Below, piece after piece: positions 31,874 to 40,390 of a stretch of 64,000 bases of DNA. The translations under genes and the position numbers were made by a program. Each line of letters starts with the position of its first letter. Within the stretch, counting starts at the first letter, position 1. This stretch comes from Pseudomonas sp. R37(2017) (lineage in GTDB: Bacteria; Pseudomonadota; Gammaproteobacteria; Pseudomonadales; Pseudomonadaceae): the NCBI RefSeq assembly GCF_002113375.1, contig NZ_NEHO01000005.1:344617-408616 (forward strand), in the 5' to 3' direction. The notes beneath the pieces are model-generated. The model was not told the DNA's origin. It saw nothing but the letters and a program-made list of their open reading frames with translations, and did no database searches.

Positions 31874-32221
31874 TCATACGCAACTGACGCTTGAACCCCG
31901 CCCTTTTTTCCGAGAGGCAGCCTGTCTGGTTTCAGTCGGGCCCTCTCGGTCCTTCAATTCGACCAGCCCCAGTTCCATGGCCTTGACCAGCGCCAGCCAA
32001 CGCGAGCTGACGCCGAATTTTCTACGAATATTGCAGAAGTGATAATTCACCCCCGCCTCAGAGCAATTGAGGATCCGTCCGATCTCCCAGGACGATTTGC
32101 CCATGGCACACCACTTCAGGATTTCCTGCTCTCTGGCGGAGAGTTTCGGGGGGATCGCGTAGCCGAGTGACTGGGTGGGCGGTGTTTCAGATCGGAACTG
32201 GGCTGGGCTCGCAGTGTACAT
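31874..32221 (-). CDS. orphan LuxR-type DNA-binding protein without a sensor domain
   Basis: A 115-residue protein. Residues about 26-88 are a LuxR/GerE helix-turn-helix ([45 protein letters not shown]). Before it are only about 25 residues, so neither a receiver nor an autoinducer-binding domain is present; the tail is basic and Ser-rich. GGGAGA stands before the ATG. It converges on pvdL from 67 bp away. Quorum-sensing-type LuxR regulators have a closely similar DNA-binding region, so this may be a regulator that lost its sensor or a naturally short type. A role in pyoverdine control is suggested only by position. Confidence 0.78.
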   Translation of the reverse strand: MYTASPAQFRSETPPTQSLGYAIPPKLSAREQEILKWCAMGKSSWEIGRILNCSEAGVNYHFCNIRRKFGVSSRWLALVKAMELGLVELKDREGPTETRQAASRKKGRGSSVSCV

Positions 32222-32597
32222 GGCTGGTCTCCCGGGGTAGGGCGCCTTGGAGGGCGGTGTGTAACTCGAGGAGTCTTTTATAGCGCGATTCGGGGTGGTT
32301 GGAACCTGTAAGAAATACCAGTTCGGTACGCTGTATTCGTGGGCTGTTTGCGAGTGCAGTGGAATCGATCATCCAGATGTTCAGGTCGACGGATGCTTAA
32401 GGCCATTTCTGCGCTGGGAAAGGTTGACGTGACAGTCTGTTCAAATGACGACGCAGTCGCTGCAAGTTATTCGAAGTTTCCCTAGCAGAACTGATAGTGT
32501 GCTTGGAGTCAGAGTTGTGTGTAAATATTGATGTATTTCATTAGTCTGAAATACGGGAGGTCGATTTATTTTTTAGTTTATTATGAAGGGATGAAAA
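32222..32597. other. AT-richer intergenic region before the FN3 gene
   Basis: No gene is supported. The divergent promoters of the LuxR-type gene and the FN3 gene must lie here. Base composition falls sharply toward 32597 (long A/T runs from about 32520), marking the left edge of a stretch that differs from the rest of the window. Confidence 0.5.
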
Positions 32598-33650
32598 ATG
32601 ACTAATTTAGTGAGCGATTTCGCAATTAACAATGCGCTTCAAATCAGAACGGATTGGGTGGATTATTATGCCGTAAAGGTCAGCTGGCCAGTTTCAGACG
32701 AATTTACTGAATATCGTCTTATGGGGGCGCCAGGATTGCCTATTAATCTACCTGAGAGTGAAATAACGCTAACTTCGTTGAGCCCGGATACGTTGTATCG
32801 GCTCTCTCTTTATGGAAAGAAGCCCAATGGTCAATGGAGCGGTCAGGGGCCTTTTCATGAGGTCAGGACAAAAAGTACTAAGCTTGAACTTTGGGTAACC
32901 GACGTTACAAAGACATCCTTCAAGTTGAATTGGCCAGGTGACACGCAACGAGTGAAAGTGAAAATTGATGATGGTCCGGAAGAGACTCATCATAGTTCGA
33001 ATCGTTGGAAAATAGTTAATGCAAGGCCTGGTCAGTCAGTAAAGTGTAGTGTTAGGTTGGATAATGCACTGGAATGGAATAATCTTAGTTTTACGATGCC
33101 TAGAGACCTGCCGACCGCACCTGCCTATTTAGGTAAGTTTGAGCACACCATCAATTCGGTTTTGTTGCATTGGGGCCCGGGATCGGTCGATGGTGGTAAG
33201 ATTCTTTACCGAGTGCGGCGCGATGAACTAGTGCTTGAAGAAACAGAAGATACTGCTTACAGGGATTTAACCCCAGAGCAAGGCAATACTTATGTTTATA
33301 GCGTCACTACAGTTGATGATCAGTACAACGAATCGGAGCGGACTACACTGGAGCTCAGCTTCGGTGATGTGACCGCACCCACTGAACCATCAAACTTGAG
33401 AACCACTGATCTTAACCTGCAAGTGCTCTGGGATCCGGCGTATGATTCATCCGGACAGGTTAAATACCATGTTTATCTGAATGGTGACCATAAGGGAACC
33501 ACGGATGAGACGGCATTTTCCATTACCGAGATGGAGTCAGGGAAGCGCTATCAGATCTGTGTAGAGGCTGAGGATGCTTCCGGTAATAAATCAGAACAAG
33601 TATGTACAAGCTATCCGCCCATCGGCATTCCTTTAAAGCGCAAGCAGTAA
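32598..33650 (+). CDS. tandem fibronectin type III-like protein without signal peptide
   Basis: A 350-residue protein that reads as four beta-sandwich modules of about 85 residues. Typical FN3 phrases occur in three of them: VSWPVSDEFTEYRLMG with LSPDTLYRLSLYG, YRVRRDELVL with GNTYVYSVTTVDDQYNESE, and LQVLWDPAYDSSGQVKYHVY with SGKRYQICVEAEDASGNKS. The second module is degenerate. There is no signal peptide, lipobox or membrane segment, and no catalytic domain. GAAGGGA precedes the ATG. Codon use is AT-richer than in neighbours, suggesting transfer. It ends at a good terminator. Function unknown; FN3 repeats usually bind carbohydrate or protein, and here might work with the pilus operon downstream or leave the cell by another route. 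Confidence 0.75.
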   Translation: MTNLVSDFAINNALQIRTDWVDYYAVKVSWPVSDEFTEYRLMGAPGLPINLPESEITLTSLSPDTLYRLSLYGKKPNGQWSGQGPFHEVRTKSTKLELWVTDVTKTSFKLNWPGDTQRVKVKIDDGPEETHHSSNRWKIVNARPGQSVKCSVRLDNALEWNNLSFTMPRDLPTAPAYLGKFEHTINSVLLHWGPGSVDGGKILYRVRRDELVLEETEDTAYRDLTPEQGNTYVYSVTTVDDQYNESERTTLELSFGDVTAPTEPSNLRTTDLNLQVLWDPAYDSSGQVKYHVYLNGDHKGTTDETAFSITEMESGKRYQICVEAEDASGNKSEQVCTSYPPIGIPLKRKQ

Positions 33651-33684
33651 CCGTGTAACGCCGTTGGTTTTGCGTGTTTGACTC

Positions 33685-33714
33685 AGTCCCGATGTTCAGG
33701 CATCGGGACTTTCT
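33685..33714 (+). terminator. intrinsic terminator after the FN3 gene
   Basis: AGTCCCGATG and CATCGGGACT form a perfect 10-bp stem with a TTCAGG loop and a short T tract (TTCT). Confidence 0.82.
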
Positions 33715-34214
33715 GTGCTTTGGGTCTGCTCCATCGCATGCCTTGCCAATCGATGACAATCGTAAAAGTCCTTCTTTCAACTCGATGTGTGTTTGCGCCT
33801 TGACTGACACACCGAATACCACGTCCCTTCTCGATCTGCCCGTACGCAGATGCGCCCTTCGCTCGGCCACCCATCTATAGGTGCGCTTCGGTTTTCGAAC
33901 CCTGATCCTCCCTGTGCTTGATAACGCCGATACCCCTTCTTTTAAGGTTGCCAGCCGAATTCTCGCCCCGTGCGTTTGTAGCGAAAACACCTACAAGCAG
34001 TAAGCAGAAGCTGTGGAAGCGTCCTCTTTAGGTAGAAGGATTAATCCTACAAGCAGAGCAGACAACTCTTGCATACCCGTCCTTCAGAAAGCACGAAGAT
34101 GCGCCCCGTTGAAATGCAATGCCAACTCTCTTGGTTGGCATGACAAACCGGTGCTGGACTTTCGTCACTTGGCTGAAGCTTGCACTTTTACTTGGCTGTT
34201 TAAAGGTGAATCTA
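33715..34214. other. 500-bp leader/promoter region of the pilus operon
   Basis: No gene is convincing. The direct repeat CCTACAAGCAG occurs at 33990-34000 and 34046-34056 (56-bp period). A perfect 12-bp palindrome AGGATTAATCCT lies at 34037-34048. An 8-bp hairpin (ATGCCAAC..GTTGGCAT) lies at 34119-34141, 73 bp before the first pilus gene. These could be regulator sites and a 5' leader structure. Confidence 0.5.
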
Positions 34215-34724
34215 ATGTTTAAGAAAGTTGCAATGTCTACCTCTGTGCTGGCTTTGGCCTTGGCTTCTTCGGCTGCACTGGCTGTTCCCCAGCAACATGA
34301 TATTACTGTAGTTGCTGATATTCCGGGTGCTGATTTTTATGTGCAACCGGAAGACATGAGCACCATTCGCGACGAGCAACGCCTGCTTTGGAATCAGACG
34401 ACTTCGAAGTTGGAAGGTATTTCCCGGATGTTCAAGGTCAAGAGTTCCGTGGGTGCTGCGGCAGGTCCTGAGGTTGAGGCGACTCTTTTGGAAGCCGCTG
34501 AAATTGTGGATATTGCCAATCCGAATAACAAGATCAACTTGAATGTAAGCTTCAATGGTCGTGCATTGACGACTGTAGGCACTCCTGTCGTGGTTGTTGA
34601 CAGTGGCGATGCGACAACTGAAATGCGAGCGCCTCTGGCAATTACCCCAGTTGAGCCAGCCGCCCCAGGTTACGTTGAAGGTAACTATCGCGGTTTCGTT
34701 AAAGTGATGTTCGACGCGCCTTGA
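34215..34724 (+). CDS. CS1-type (alpha class) fimbrial major subunit
   Basis: A 169-residue secreted pilin. Signal peptide residues 1-23 (FKKVAMSTSVLALALASSAA, cut after LA). The mature protein begins VPQQHDITVVADIP, resembling the N-terminal donor strand of CS1 CooA and Burkholderia CblA pilins, and ends GNYRGFVKVMFDA, a typical terminal strand. No cysteines, as in the alpha class. AGGTGA precedes the ATG at 34215; a longer frame from 34119 runs through a hairpin and is rejected. First gene of the pilus operon, whose usher, tip protein and chaperone follow. Confidence 0.85.
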   Translation: MFKKVAMSTSVLALALASSAALAVPQQHDITVVADIPGADFYVQPEDMSTIRDEQRLLWNQTTSKLEGISRMFKVKSSVGAAAGPEVEATLLEAAEIVDIANPNNKINLNVSFNGRALTTVGTPVVVVDSGDATTEMRAPLAITPVEPAAPGYVEGNYRGFVKVMFDAP

Positions 34725-34828
34725 TGGTGAGTGGACTCTAGCTGTCAGTACGTTGTTTGTGTGGCCGGCACTCTATGCCGGCCGCATTCTTCCTTGCACA
34801 TGCAAGCGCTAACTTGAGAAATACTTCC

Positions 34829-37351
34829 ATGTTTTCGAAGACTCCTGTCGCAGGAGCGCTTGCGCTGATTATTTGCGCGGGTGCGCTTGCCAGTGAAACC
34901 AGACATACGGATAAAACCGTCAGTTTGCTGCAACAGGCTGAAGGCTTGCCCGCGGAGTTTCATGAATTCTTTTTTGATGTGCCATTGGCTGTTCGCGTCG
35001 AGGTCGACAAACAGTTTCTGGGTGAGGCCATGATCCAGTTGACCCGGGATGAGCGGATCACGTTGATCAATTTTACCGATACCCGCAACAGCGACCTGAC
35101 TTCGGCCGAACGTGATGAGTGGTCTGCATTCCTGACCCAGGGCGTGGCGCTGGGATCGTGCAAAAGCGCCTGCCCTCGGCAATTGCAGGCGGTTCACTAC
35201 AGCCTTGCGGACTCCATGGTGTCGCTGGTAACGGCCAATGCCGAGCGCGACCCGCAAACCCGACAGTTTCACGATCAACCGGAAGGCGGCAGTGTCGGGT
35301 TGATTGTGCGCAATCAATTGAACATCAGCGGCGGTCAGGAGCAGAACGCGGCCGGTCGTTATGGCCTGGAGGCAAGCGCGAGCCTGGGCAACTGGACTAA
35401 CACGTTCAACGCCCAACTTTCGCGCATGTCCGGGGTAGACACAGGCATCAAGCATGCAGTTCATGAGTTGCATGCCCAGCGGGAACTGGAAGGCAGCTTC
35501 TTTCGTGCCGGGTACTTTACGCCCAGCGCCCAGGGTTTGACTCGGTCAGCGCGGACAATCGGCGCCGGCCCCGATACCGTGTTGGGCATGATGTACGGCA
35601 GTTCCGACAGCCTGGCGGTGGACGACCCCAAACCGAGCCTCTATCCGATTTCGGTGACCGCCAATCGACAGGCGATGGTGGAGATCTATCGCAACGGCGC
35701 GTTGATCAACAGTCAGCAGGTGGCCAGCGGCCTTCAGACTCTGGACACGCGTCCGTTGCCGGGCGGCATCTACGAGGTGGAAGTGCGTCTGATCGAAGAT
35801 GGCCAAGTGATTTCCACCAACCAGGAGCTTGTTTACAAGCCCACCAACTGGCGCAACCCGGAAAATCGCTGGCGCTACAACCTGTTTGCCGGTCGCGAAA
35901 GCAAGTTGCTCAGCAATTGGCAAGAAAGCGATGACGGCGACCTGACGGCAGGCGCTGCCTTCAACTTTCTGCTGCACCCACGAGTGGTCCTGGGCTTGTC
36001 CGCCCGACAGGTCAAGGAGCAGATGCAACTGGGCACTTCCGCCGAGTTGACGGTGAGCGACAAGACTTCCGTCTTTGGCAGCCTGTCCCAGACCAAGGGC
36101 GAAGGCACGGGCGTGGAAGTGCAGGGCGTACATCACTACAACGGTGGCAGTCTGGTGTTGCGCCACCAGCGCAGTTGGCTGGACACACGCAACACTTACG
36201 AAACGCTGCCGGACGGAACGCACATCCGCCAACGCAATACGTACAACGGACAAACCAGCAACACGTCGCTGGCGATGAACCAACGCCTGAACAGCAGGAG
36301 TTCGATCAGTGCGCAAGTTTCCCATAGCGAGGGTTATTCCGAAGGTATGGGCATCGATTTGAGTTGGACCCGCAATGCGCAGTTGTTTGGCAATGCTGCC
36401 GACTGGCGGGTGGCGGTGTTCGACCGGCCGGGTACCCTGGGTACTGCCAACCAGCGTAATCGCGGGATCGATCTCAGCCTGCGCCTGGCATTGGGTTCGG
36501 ACGGTCACCAGGTGTCCGGTAGCATCGGTCAGCGCACGTCGCGTGACGGTGGGCGGGATGCCAATGCGTCCGTCACCTATCGTCGGGACCTCAAGGATCA
36601 TGTTTTGCAGAGCGTATCCGCCACGACAAGCAGAGATGTATACGGGACCGGCCTGGCGGGCACGGTCGACTTCAAGACTGACCAGGTCAACGGTTCCATG
36701 CATGCACAGCGCTCTTCCTTCAACGGTGGTGTCACTGGTGGGTTGAATCTGGACAGTACCCTGGCGGTCAGTGGAAAAAAACTGGTACTCAGCAGCCAGG
36801 CTACGACTCGCGAGGCGGGGATGATCGTTGATGTCGAGAGCGACGTGGATGATATCCAGTTGCGCGCCGACGACTTCTCCGGCACCCACTCCACGCTGCG
36901 GGCAGGTCGTAATTTCATTCCGGTGTCGGCCTACAGGAACGGTACCGTGAGCTTCGATTTCAACGGGACGGATGTGCCCGCGGCAACCATCCAGCCGGCG
37001 CGTACCACCTACCACTTGAACAAGGGCGGCGTGGATTATCGTCAGGTACGCATTCTGAAGACGGTGACAGTCATGGGCCGCCTGGTGGATGCCACTGGGA
37101 AACCGCTGAAAGGCCACCATGTTATCAACCATGCCAGTCGTGGCGTCAGCGAAGTCGATGGGTTCTTTTCCATGGAACTGAGTGAAAAGTCTCCTACACT
37201 TGAAGTGCGGCACGACAGTCAGTTGTTATGCCAGTTCAGGCTCGATCCCACCTCCCAGCGTCGAGAGAATGATGTGCTGATGGTAGGCGATCTCAAGTGT
37301 CATTCAGACACTTTGGCCGAAGCTGCTTATAAGTCTGAAAAAGCCAGTTGA
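34829..37351 (+). CDS. outer-membrane usher of the CS1/alpha pilus (CooC/CblC type)
   Basis: An 840-residue usher. Signal peptide about 1-20 (MFSKTPVAGALALIICAGAL). The long middle part is beta-barrel-like with repeated amphipathic strands. The plug/linker region is near 270-360 (SLYPISVTANRQAMVEIYRNGALINSQQV, TLDTRPLPGGIYEVEVRLIEDGQ). A C-terminal domain with GRLVDATGKPLKGHHVINHA and a terminal cysteine pair completes it. The size and SLYPISV..RNGALI blocks fit the TcfC/CooC branch rather than FimD. It forms the pore through which pilins are exported and assembled. Start at 34829 (signal peptide); an upstream frame from 34757 is rejected. Follows the pilin by about 100 bp. Confidence 0.87.
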   Translation: MFSKTPVAGALALIICAGALASETRHTDKTVSLLQQAEGLPAEFHEFFFDVPLAVRVEVDKQFLGEAMIQLTRDERITLINFTDTRNSDLTSAERDEWSAFLTQGVALGSCKSACPRQLQAVHYSLADSMVSLVTANAERDPQTRQFHDQPEGGSVGLIVRNQLNISGGQEQNAAGRYGLEASASLGNWTNTFNAQLSRMSGVDTGIKHAVHELHAQRELEGSFFRAGYFTPSAQGLTRSARTIGAGPDTVLGMMYGSSDSLAVDDPKPSLYPISVTANRQAMVEIYRNGALINSQQVASGLQTLDTRPLPGGIYEVEVRLIEDGQVISTNQELVYKPTNWRNPENRWRYNLFAGRESKLLSNWQESDDGDLTAGAAFNFLLHPRVVLGLSARQVKEQMQLGTSAELTVSDKTSVFGSLSQTKGEGTGVEVQGVHHYNGGSLVLRHQRSWLDTRNTYETLPDGTHIRQRNTYNGQTSNTSLAMNQRLNSRSSISAQVSHSEGYSEGMGIDLSWTRNAQLFGNAADWRVAVFDRPGTLGTANQRNRGIDLSLRLALGSDGHQVSGSIGQRTSRDGGRDANASVTYRRDLKDHVLQSVSATTSRDVYGTGLAGTVDFKTDQVNGSMHAQRSSFNGGVTGGLNLDSTLAVSGKKLVLSSQATTREAGMIVDVESDVDDIQLRADDFSGTHSTLRAGRNFIPVSAYRNGTVSFDFNGTDVPAATIQPARTTYHLNKGGVDYRQVRILKTVTVMGRLVDATGKPLKGHHVINHASRGVSEVDGFFSMELSEKSPTLEVRHDSQLLCQFRLDPTSQRRENDVLMVGDLKCHSDTLAEAAYKSEKAS

Positions 37352-37400
37352 TGGGCACTTATACACAGCGGTCTGAATATGGCGTACACAGGAAAGTCAA

Positions 37401-38621
37401 ATGAACAAGTCAATGAATCGCCTTGTATTGGCGGGGATGCTTTGCGGGTTTTATCCGGGTTTTTCCCAGGCTGCCACATTGAACGTAGATGCGGAAATAA
37501 AGCCGGATCCGAGCAATCCGGCCAGTGCTGAAATTATTAACAAGACCCCGGTTACCGGGTTTTGTGTGGAATACCCGGGCCAATGCGCCAGTAATCGTAT
37601 TCGAAGTAATACTTTTAATATTAGTTTTCAATCGTCTGGGGCTATTCCGCAAGATGGCAGCATGCCGTTCAATTTTCCAGCGACATGGCGCAGGTTTAAA
37701 GTCGACCATGAAAGTATTCCTGGCGAGACCGCAGAGATCGAAATCCGAATTTCCGGAGCAGGAACCCGTTATCGCTTGAGTGACACTGCACAAGCGCTGA
37801 CGGGACGACCATCGGGTGTCACTCCTCATGAATACCATGTCACTCTTTGGAGGCCCTCATGGGCTAACGCGGTTGCCCCCTGTACTTCAGTGATTTCTGA
37901 TGGTGCTGATCCAAACGGAAGGGACTACACAACTTTCTGGAGAATGTCTGCAGAAGTCACCTCCTGTGGTCCAAGAACCGCACGATTTGCAATTCCGTGG
38001 ATGACTTTAGACCGGCTCGATGTAGATTATGAGTTACGAGCAGTTCGCCCGGAAAAACTCATCAGTGGCAACTATTCGGGATCGTATACCTACACAATAC
38101 CCAACGACTTGAACATGGGTAATCTGACTGCCAGTGATCCTTCGATGACATTCAACCTGAACCTGTCAGTGAAACAGGACGTCAAGGTGGTCATGTCCTC
38201 CGACAGGGTAGCCCTCGCGCCCAAGGGCGGATGGATGGAGTGGATCGCTAACGGTCGCAAAGAGGAAAAGTTGCTGGGGGACCTGCGATTTTCCATATTG
38301 AGCTCTGCGCCGTTCAAGATGGAACTTACTTGCGAGCGTTTTGTGGGTGATACTTGTGCGATCAGCAATGGATCCCATCAAGTACCGGTCGATATGAGTG
38401 TCAGTCTGGCACCTCCGTGGGTCGACGATATGAGTCAGCCTGTATCGCGGCGTCCACTGACAGTGACCGGCGCCGGTTTGCAACATCTGAAATTGATAGG
38501 TTCGGCCACTGGGCAGCCCAGTATTTTGCACTTCGAGGTGCAAGCAGACTCAGTCAAGGATATGCAAGGCGACAGCAGTTATCGCGGAACCGTCTATGTC
38601 ACCTTTGATTCTGACATTTAA
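37401..38621 (+). CDS. CblD-like fimbrial tip subunit/adhesin
   Basis: A 406-residue secreted protein. Signal peptide about 1-24 (MNRLVLAGMLCGFYPGFSQA). The mature part has an N-terminal adhesin region with paired cysteines (GFCVEYPGQC, PCTSVISDG...TSCGPR) and a C-terminal pilin domain ending SSYRGTVYVTFDSD, the expected donor-accepting fold. This is the CblD/CooD family layout: a minor tip protein that starts assembly and binds the target surface. AGGAAAG precedes the ATG. It lies 49 bp after the usher. Receptor unknown. The sequence between 37500 and 38200 is AT-richer than the window average. Confidence 0.83.
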   Translation: MNKSMNRLVLAGMLCGFYPGFSQAATLNVDAEIKPDPSNPASAEIINKTPVTGFCVEYPGQCASNRIRSNTFNISFQSSGAIPQDGSMPFNFPATWRRFKVDHESIPGETAEIEIRISGAGTRYRLSDTAQALTGRPSGVTPHEYHVTLWRPSWANAVAPCTSVISDGADPNGRDYTTFWRMSAEVTSCGPRTARFAIPWMTLDRLDVDYELRAVRPEKLISGNYSGSYTYTIPNDLNMGNLTASDPSMTFNLNLSVKQDVKVVMSSDRVALAPKGGWMEWIANGRKEEKLLGDLRFSILSSAPFKMELTCERFVGDTCAISNGSHQVPVDMSVSLAPPWVDDMSQPVSRRPLTVTGAGLQHLKLIGSATGQPSILHFEVQADSVKDMQGDSSYRGTVYVTFDSDI

Positions 38622-38678
38622 TAACAGTAGCGCGGCCAGAGGCTTGATCGGGCCCGTTTTCAGTATGAGGTTCATCTC

Positions 38679-39416
38679 ATGAAATTTCTTTATACGATGC
38701 TTTGCACATTGATGTTCAGCATGAACGCTCATGCGGGCCCGAGCCTGCAAATCGGTACCTTCTATGACTTTATGAAAGGTACTCAAAGTAGTTATCTGAA
38801 ACGTATTCATAACGGCGGTACATCAACGGCATTCGTAAAAGTCGAGATCAAGGAGATTTTTTACGAGAAGAACGGGAAGTCTCGAGAAGAGCCCTTGAAG
38901 GTCGTCGAGGGCAGTACTCGCGATGGCCTGGTTGCCAGTCCGGCCCGGTTGATCGTGCCAGCCAAGGGCACTCAGGGCACTCGCCTGCTGTATACCGGCG
39001 ATCGTAGCAAGGAGCGATATTTCCGGGTTCGCTTTTTGCCGGTAGTACCTGAAAAAGAAGATAAATTCGCCGTTTCCGAAAGTGAGCGCGAATCCTATGA
39101 AAAGAGCATGTCTGCCGGTTTCAACGTAATGGCAGGTTATGGCTCGGTATTTTTTGTTCGCCCGGCCGAGACCCGGTTTGATACCCGGATCGATAACATT
39201 GCGAATCGTTATAAAGTGCAAAACAACGGCAATAGCGTGGTCGTTATCGACGCTTTCAAGGACTGTTCAGCCAAGAACGAGGATGAGTGCAAACCGACCA
39301 AAAAAGTACACTTGATCCCAGGTCATGATTTTGCGTTCGATAAGCAAGCGGGTCGAGTCTATCGCTATAACTTGATCGAGGACGGAAAGAAAACCCCTGT
39401 GGAAGTGAAGGGGTAG
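38679..39416 (+). CDS. periplasmic pilus chaperone (CooB/CblB type)
   Basis: A 245-residue secreted protein. Signal peptide about 1-18 (FLYTMLCTLMFSMNAHA). The N-terminal immunoglobulin-like domain carries KRIHNGGTSTAFVKVEIKEIFYEKNG and PARLIVPAKGTQGTRLLYTGDRSKERYFRVRFLPVVP, matching the F1-G1 chaperone region. The second domain holds a cysteine pair (DCSAKNEDECKPTKKVHLIPGH). It should deliver pilins to the usher by donor-strand complementation. It is last in the operon, whereas coo and cbl operons begin with the chaperone gene. 57 bp after the tip gene. Confidence 0.85.
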   Translation: MKFLYTMLCTLMFSMNAHAGPSLQIGTFYDFMKGTQSSYLKRIHNGGTSTAFVKVEIKEIFYEKNGKSREEPLKVVEGSTRDGLVASPARLIVPAKGTQGTRLLYTGDRSKERYFRVRFLPVVPEKEDKFAVSESERESYEKSMSAGFNVMAGYGSVFFVRPAETRFDTRIDNIANRYKVQNNGNSVVVIDAFKDCSAKNEDECKPTKKVHLIPGHDFAFDKQAGRVYRYNLIEDGKKTPVEVKG

Positions 39417-39562
39417 TCAGCGTCCATCGACAGGTTGGCGGTGAGCGAGATCACCGGGGGGAAGCTCGCGATGGCGGTTGTACAAACCCGTACGTTCCTG
39501 CGATTGACTGCAGGGTGCCGGTCGCTCAGTCTTGCCGCTCCATTTTTCTGCGGAGCCCCTCG

Positions 39563-40375
39563 ATGCCCTTCGTAACCCTGGATGGACAAGCTCTTCACTA
39601 CATCGATCAAGGCACTGGCCCGGCCGTGCTGCTGGCCGGCAGTTACCTGTGGGACCAGGCCATGTGGGCGCCGCAGATTGCCGCGTTGGCGCAACAGTAT
39701 CGGGTGATCGCCCTGGACTTGTGGGGCCATGGTGAATCCGGGCCTATGCCAGCAGCCACGACGTCGCTGGATGATCTGGCACGCCAGGCCCTGATGCTGC
39801 TCGATCATCTTGATATCGGGCAGGTCACCCTGGTCGGTCTGTCGGTAGGCGGTATGTGGGGCGCGCGCCTGGCGTTGTCGGCGCCGCAGCGTATCAACGG
39901 GCTGGTGATGATGGACACCTACCTGGGTGTCGAGCCGGAGCCGACCCGTCAGTACTACTTCTCGCTACTGCAGCAGATCGAAGAGGCGGGCGCCATTGCC
40001 CCGCAGTTGCTGGATATCGTGGTGCCGATCTTCTTTCGCCCCGGTATCGACCCGCAGTCGCCTCTGTACCGGAACTTCCGTGCGACGCTGGCAGCTTTGC
40101 CTGCCGATCGCCTGCGTGAAAGCATTGTGCCGATGGGGCGCATTACCTTTGGCCGCGAGGATTTCATGGCGCGGCTGGGTGAGCTCGACGCTGCCAGCAC
40201 GCTGGTGATGTGCGGCGACCAGGACAAACCTCGGCCACCGAATGAGGCCCGTGAGATGGCCGGGTTGATTGGCTGTCCATGGGTGCTGGTGCCGGAGGCG
40301 GGGCATATTTCCAATCTGGAAAACCCCGGGTTCGTCACCGCCGAATTGCTGAAGTTCATAGCTTCAAGAAGTTAG
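39563..40375 (+). CDS. alpha/beta-fold hydrolase
   Basis: A 270-residue alpha/beta hydrolase. Oxyanion region YIDQGTGPAVLLAGSYLWD; nucleophile elbow VGLSVGG (Ser near 97); Asp probably in CGDQDKPRP near 220; His in EAGHISNLENP near 248. The triad is complete. Its closest look is the BioH/3-oxoadipate-enol-lactonase-like group, but the substrate cannot be told and no pathway partner lies near. The first Met at 39563 (MPFVTLDGQALHYI) suits the family; an upstream in-frame extension of 16 residues is rejected. No signal peptide, so cytoplasmic. Confidence 0.83.
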   Translation: MPFVTLDGQALHYIDQGTGPAVLLAGSYLWDQAMWAPQIAALAQQYRVIALDLWGHGESGPMPAATTSLDDLARQALMLLDHLDIGQVTLVGLSVGGMWGARLALSAPQRINGLVMMDTYLGVEPEPTRQYYFSLLQQIEEAGAIAPQLLDIVVPIFFRPGIDPQSPLYRNFRATLAALPADRLRESIVPMGRITFGREDFMARLGELDAASTLVMCGDQDKPRPPNEAREMAGLIGCPWVLVPEAGHISNLENPGFVTAELLKFIASRS

Positions 40376-40390
40376 TGGGTTTACTGCCCG

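Noticed and set aside
33674..33880. Small open frames after the FN3 gene
   Set aside because: They begin inside the terminator and lack ribosome sites and recognisable features.
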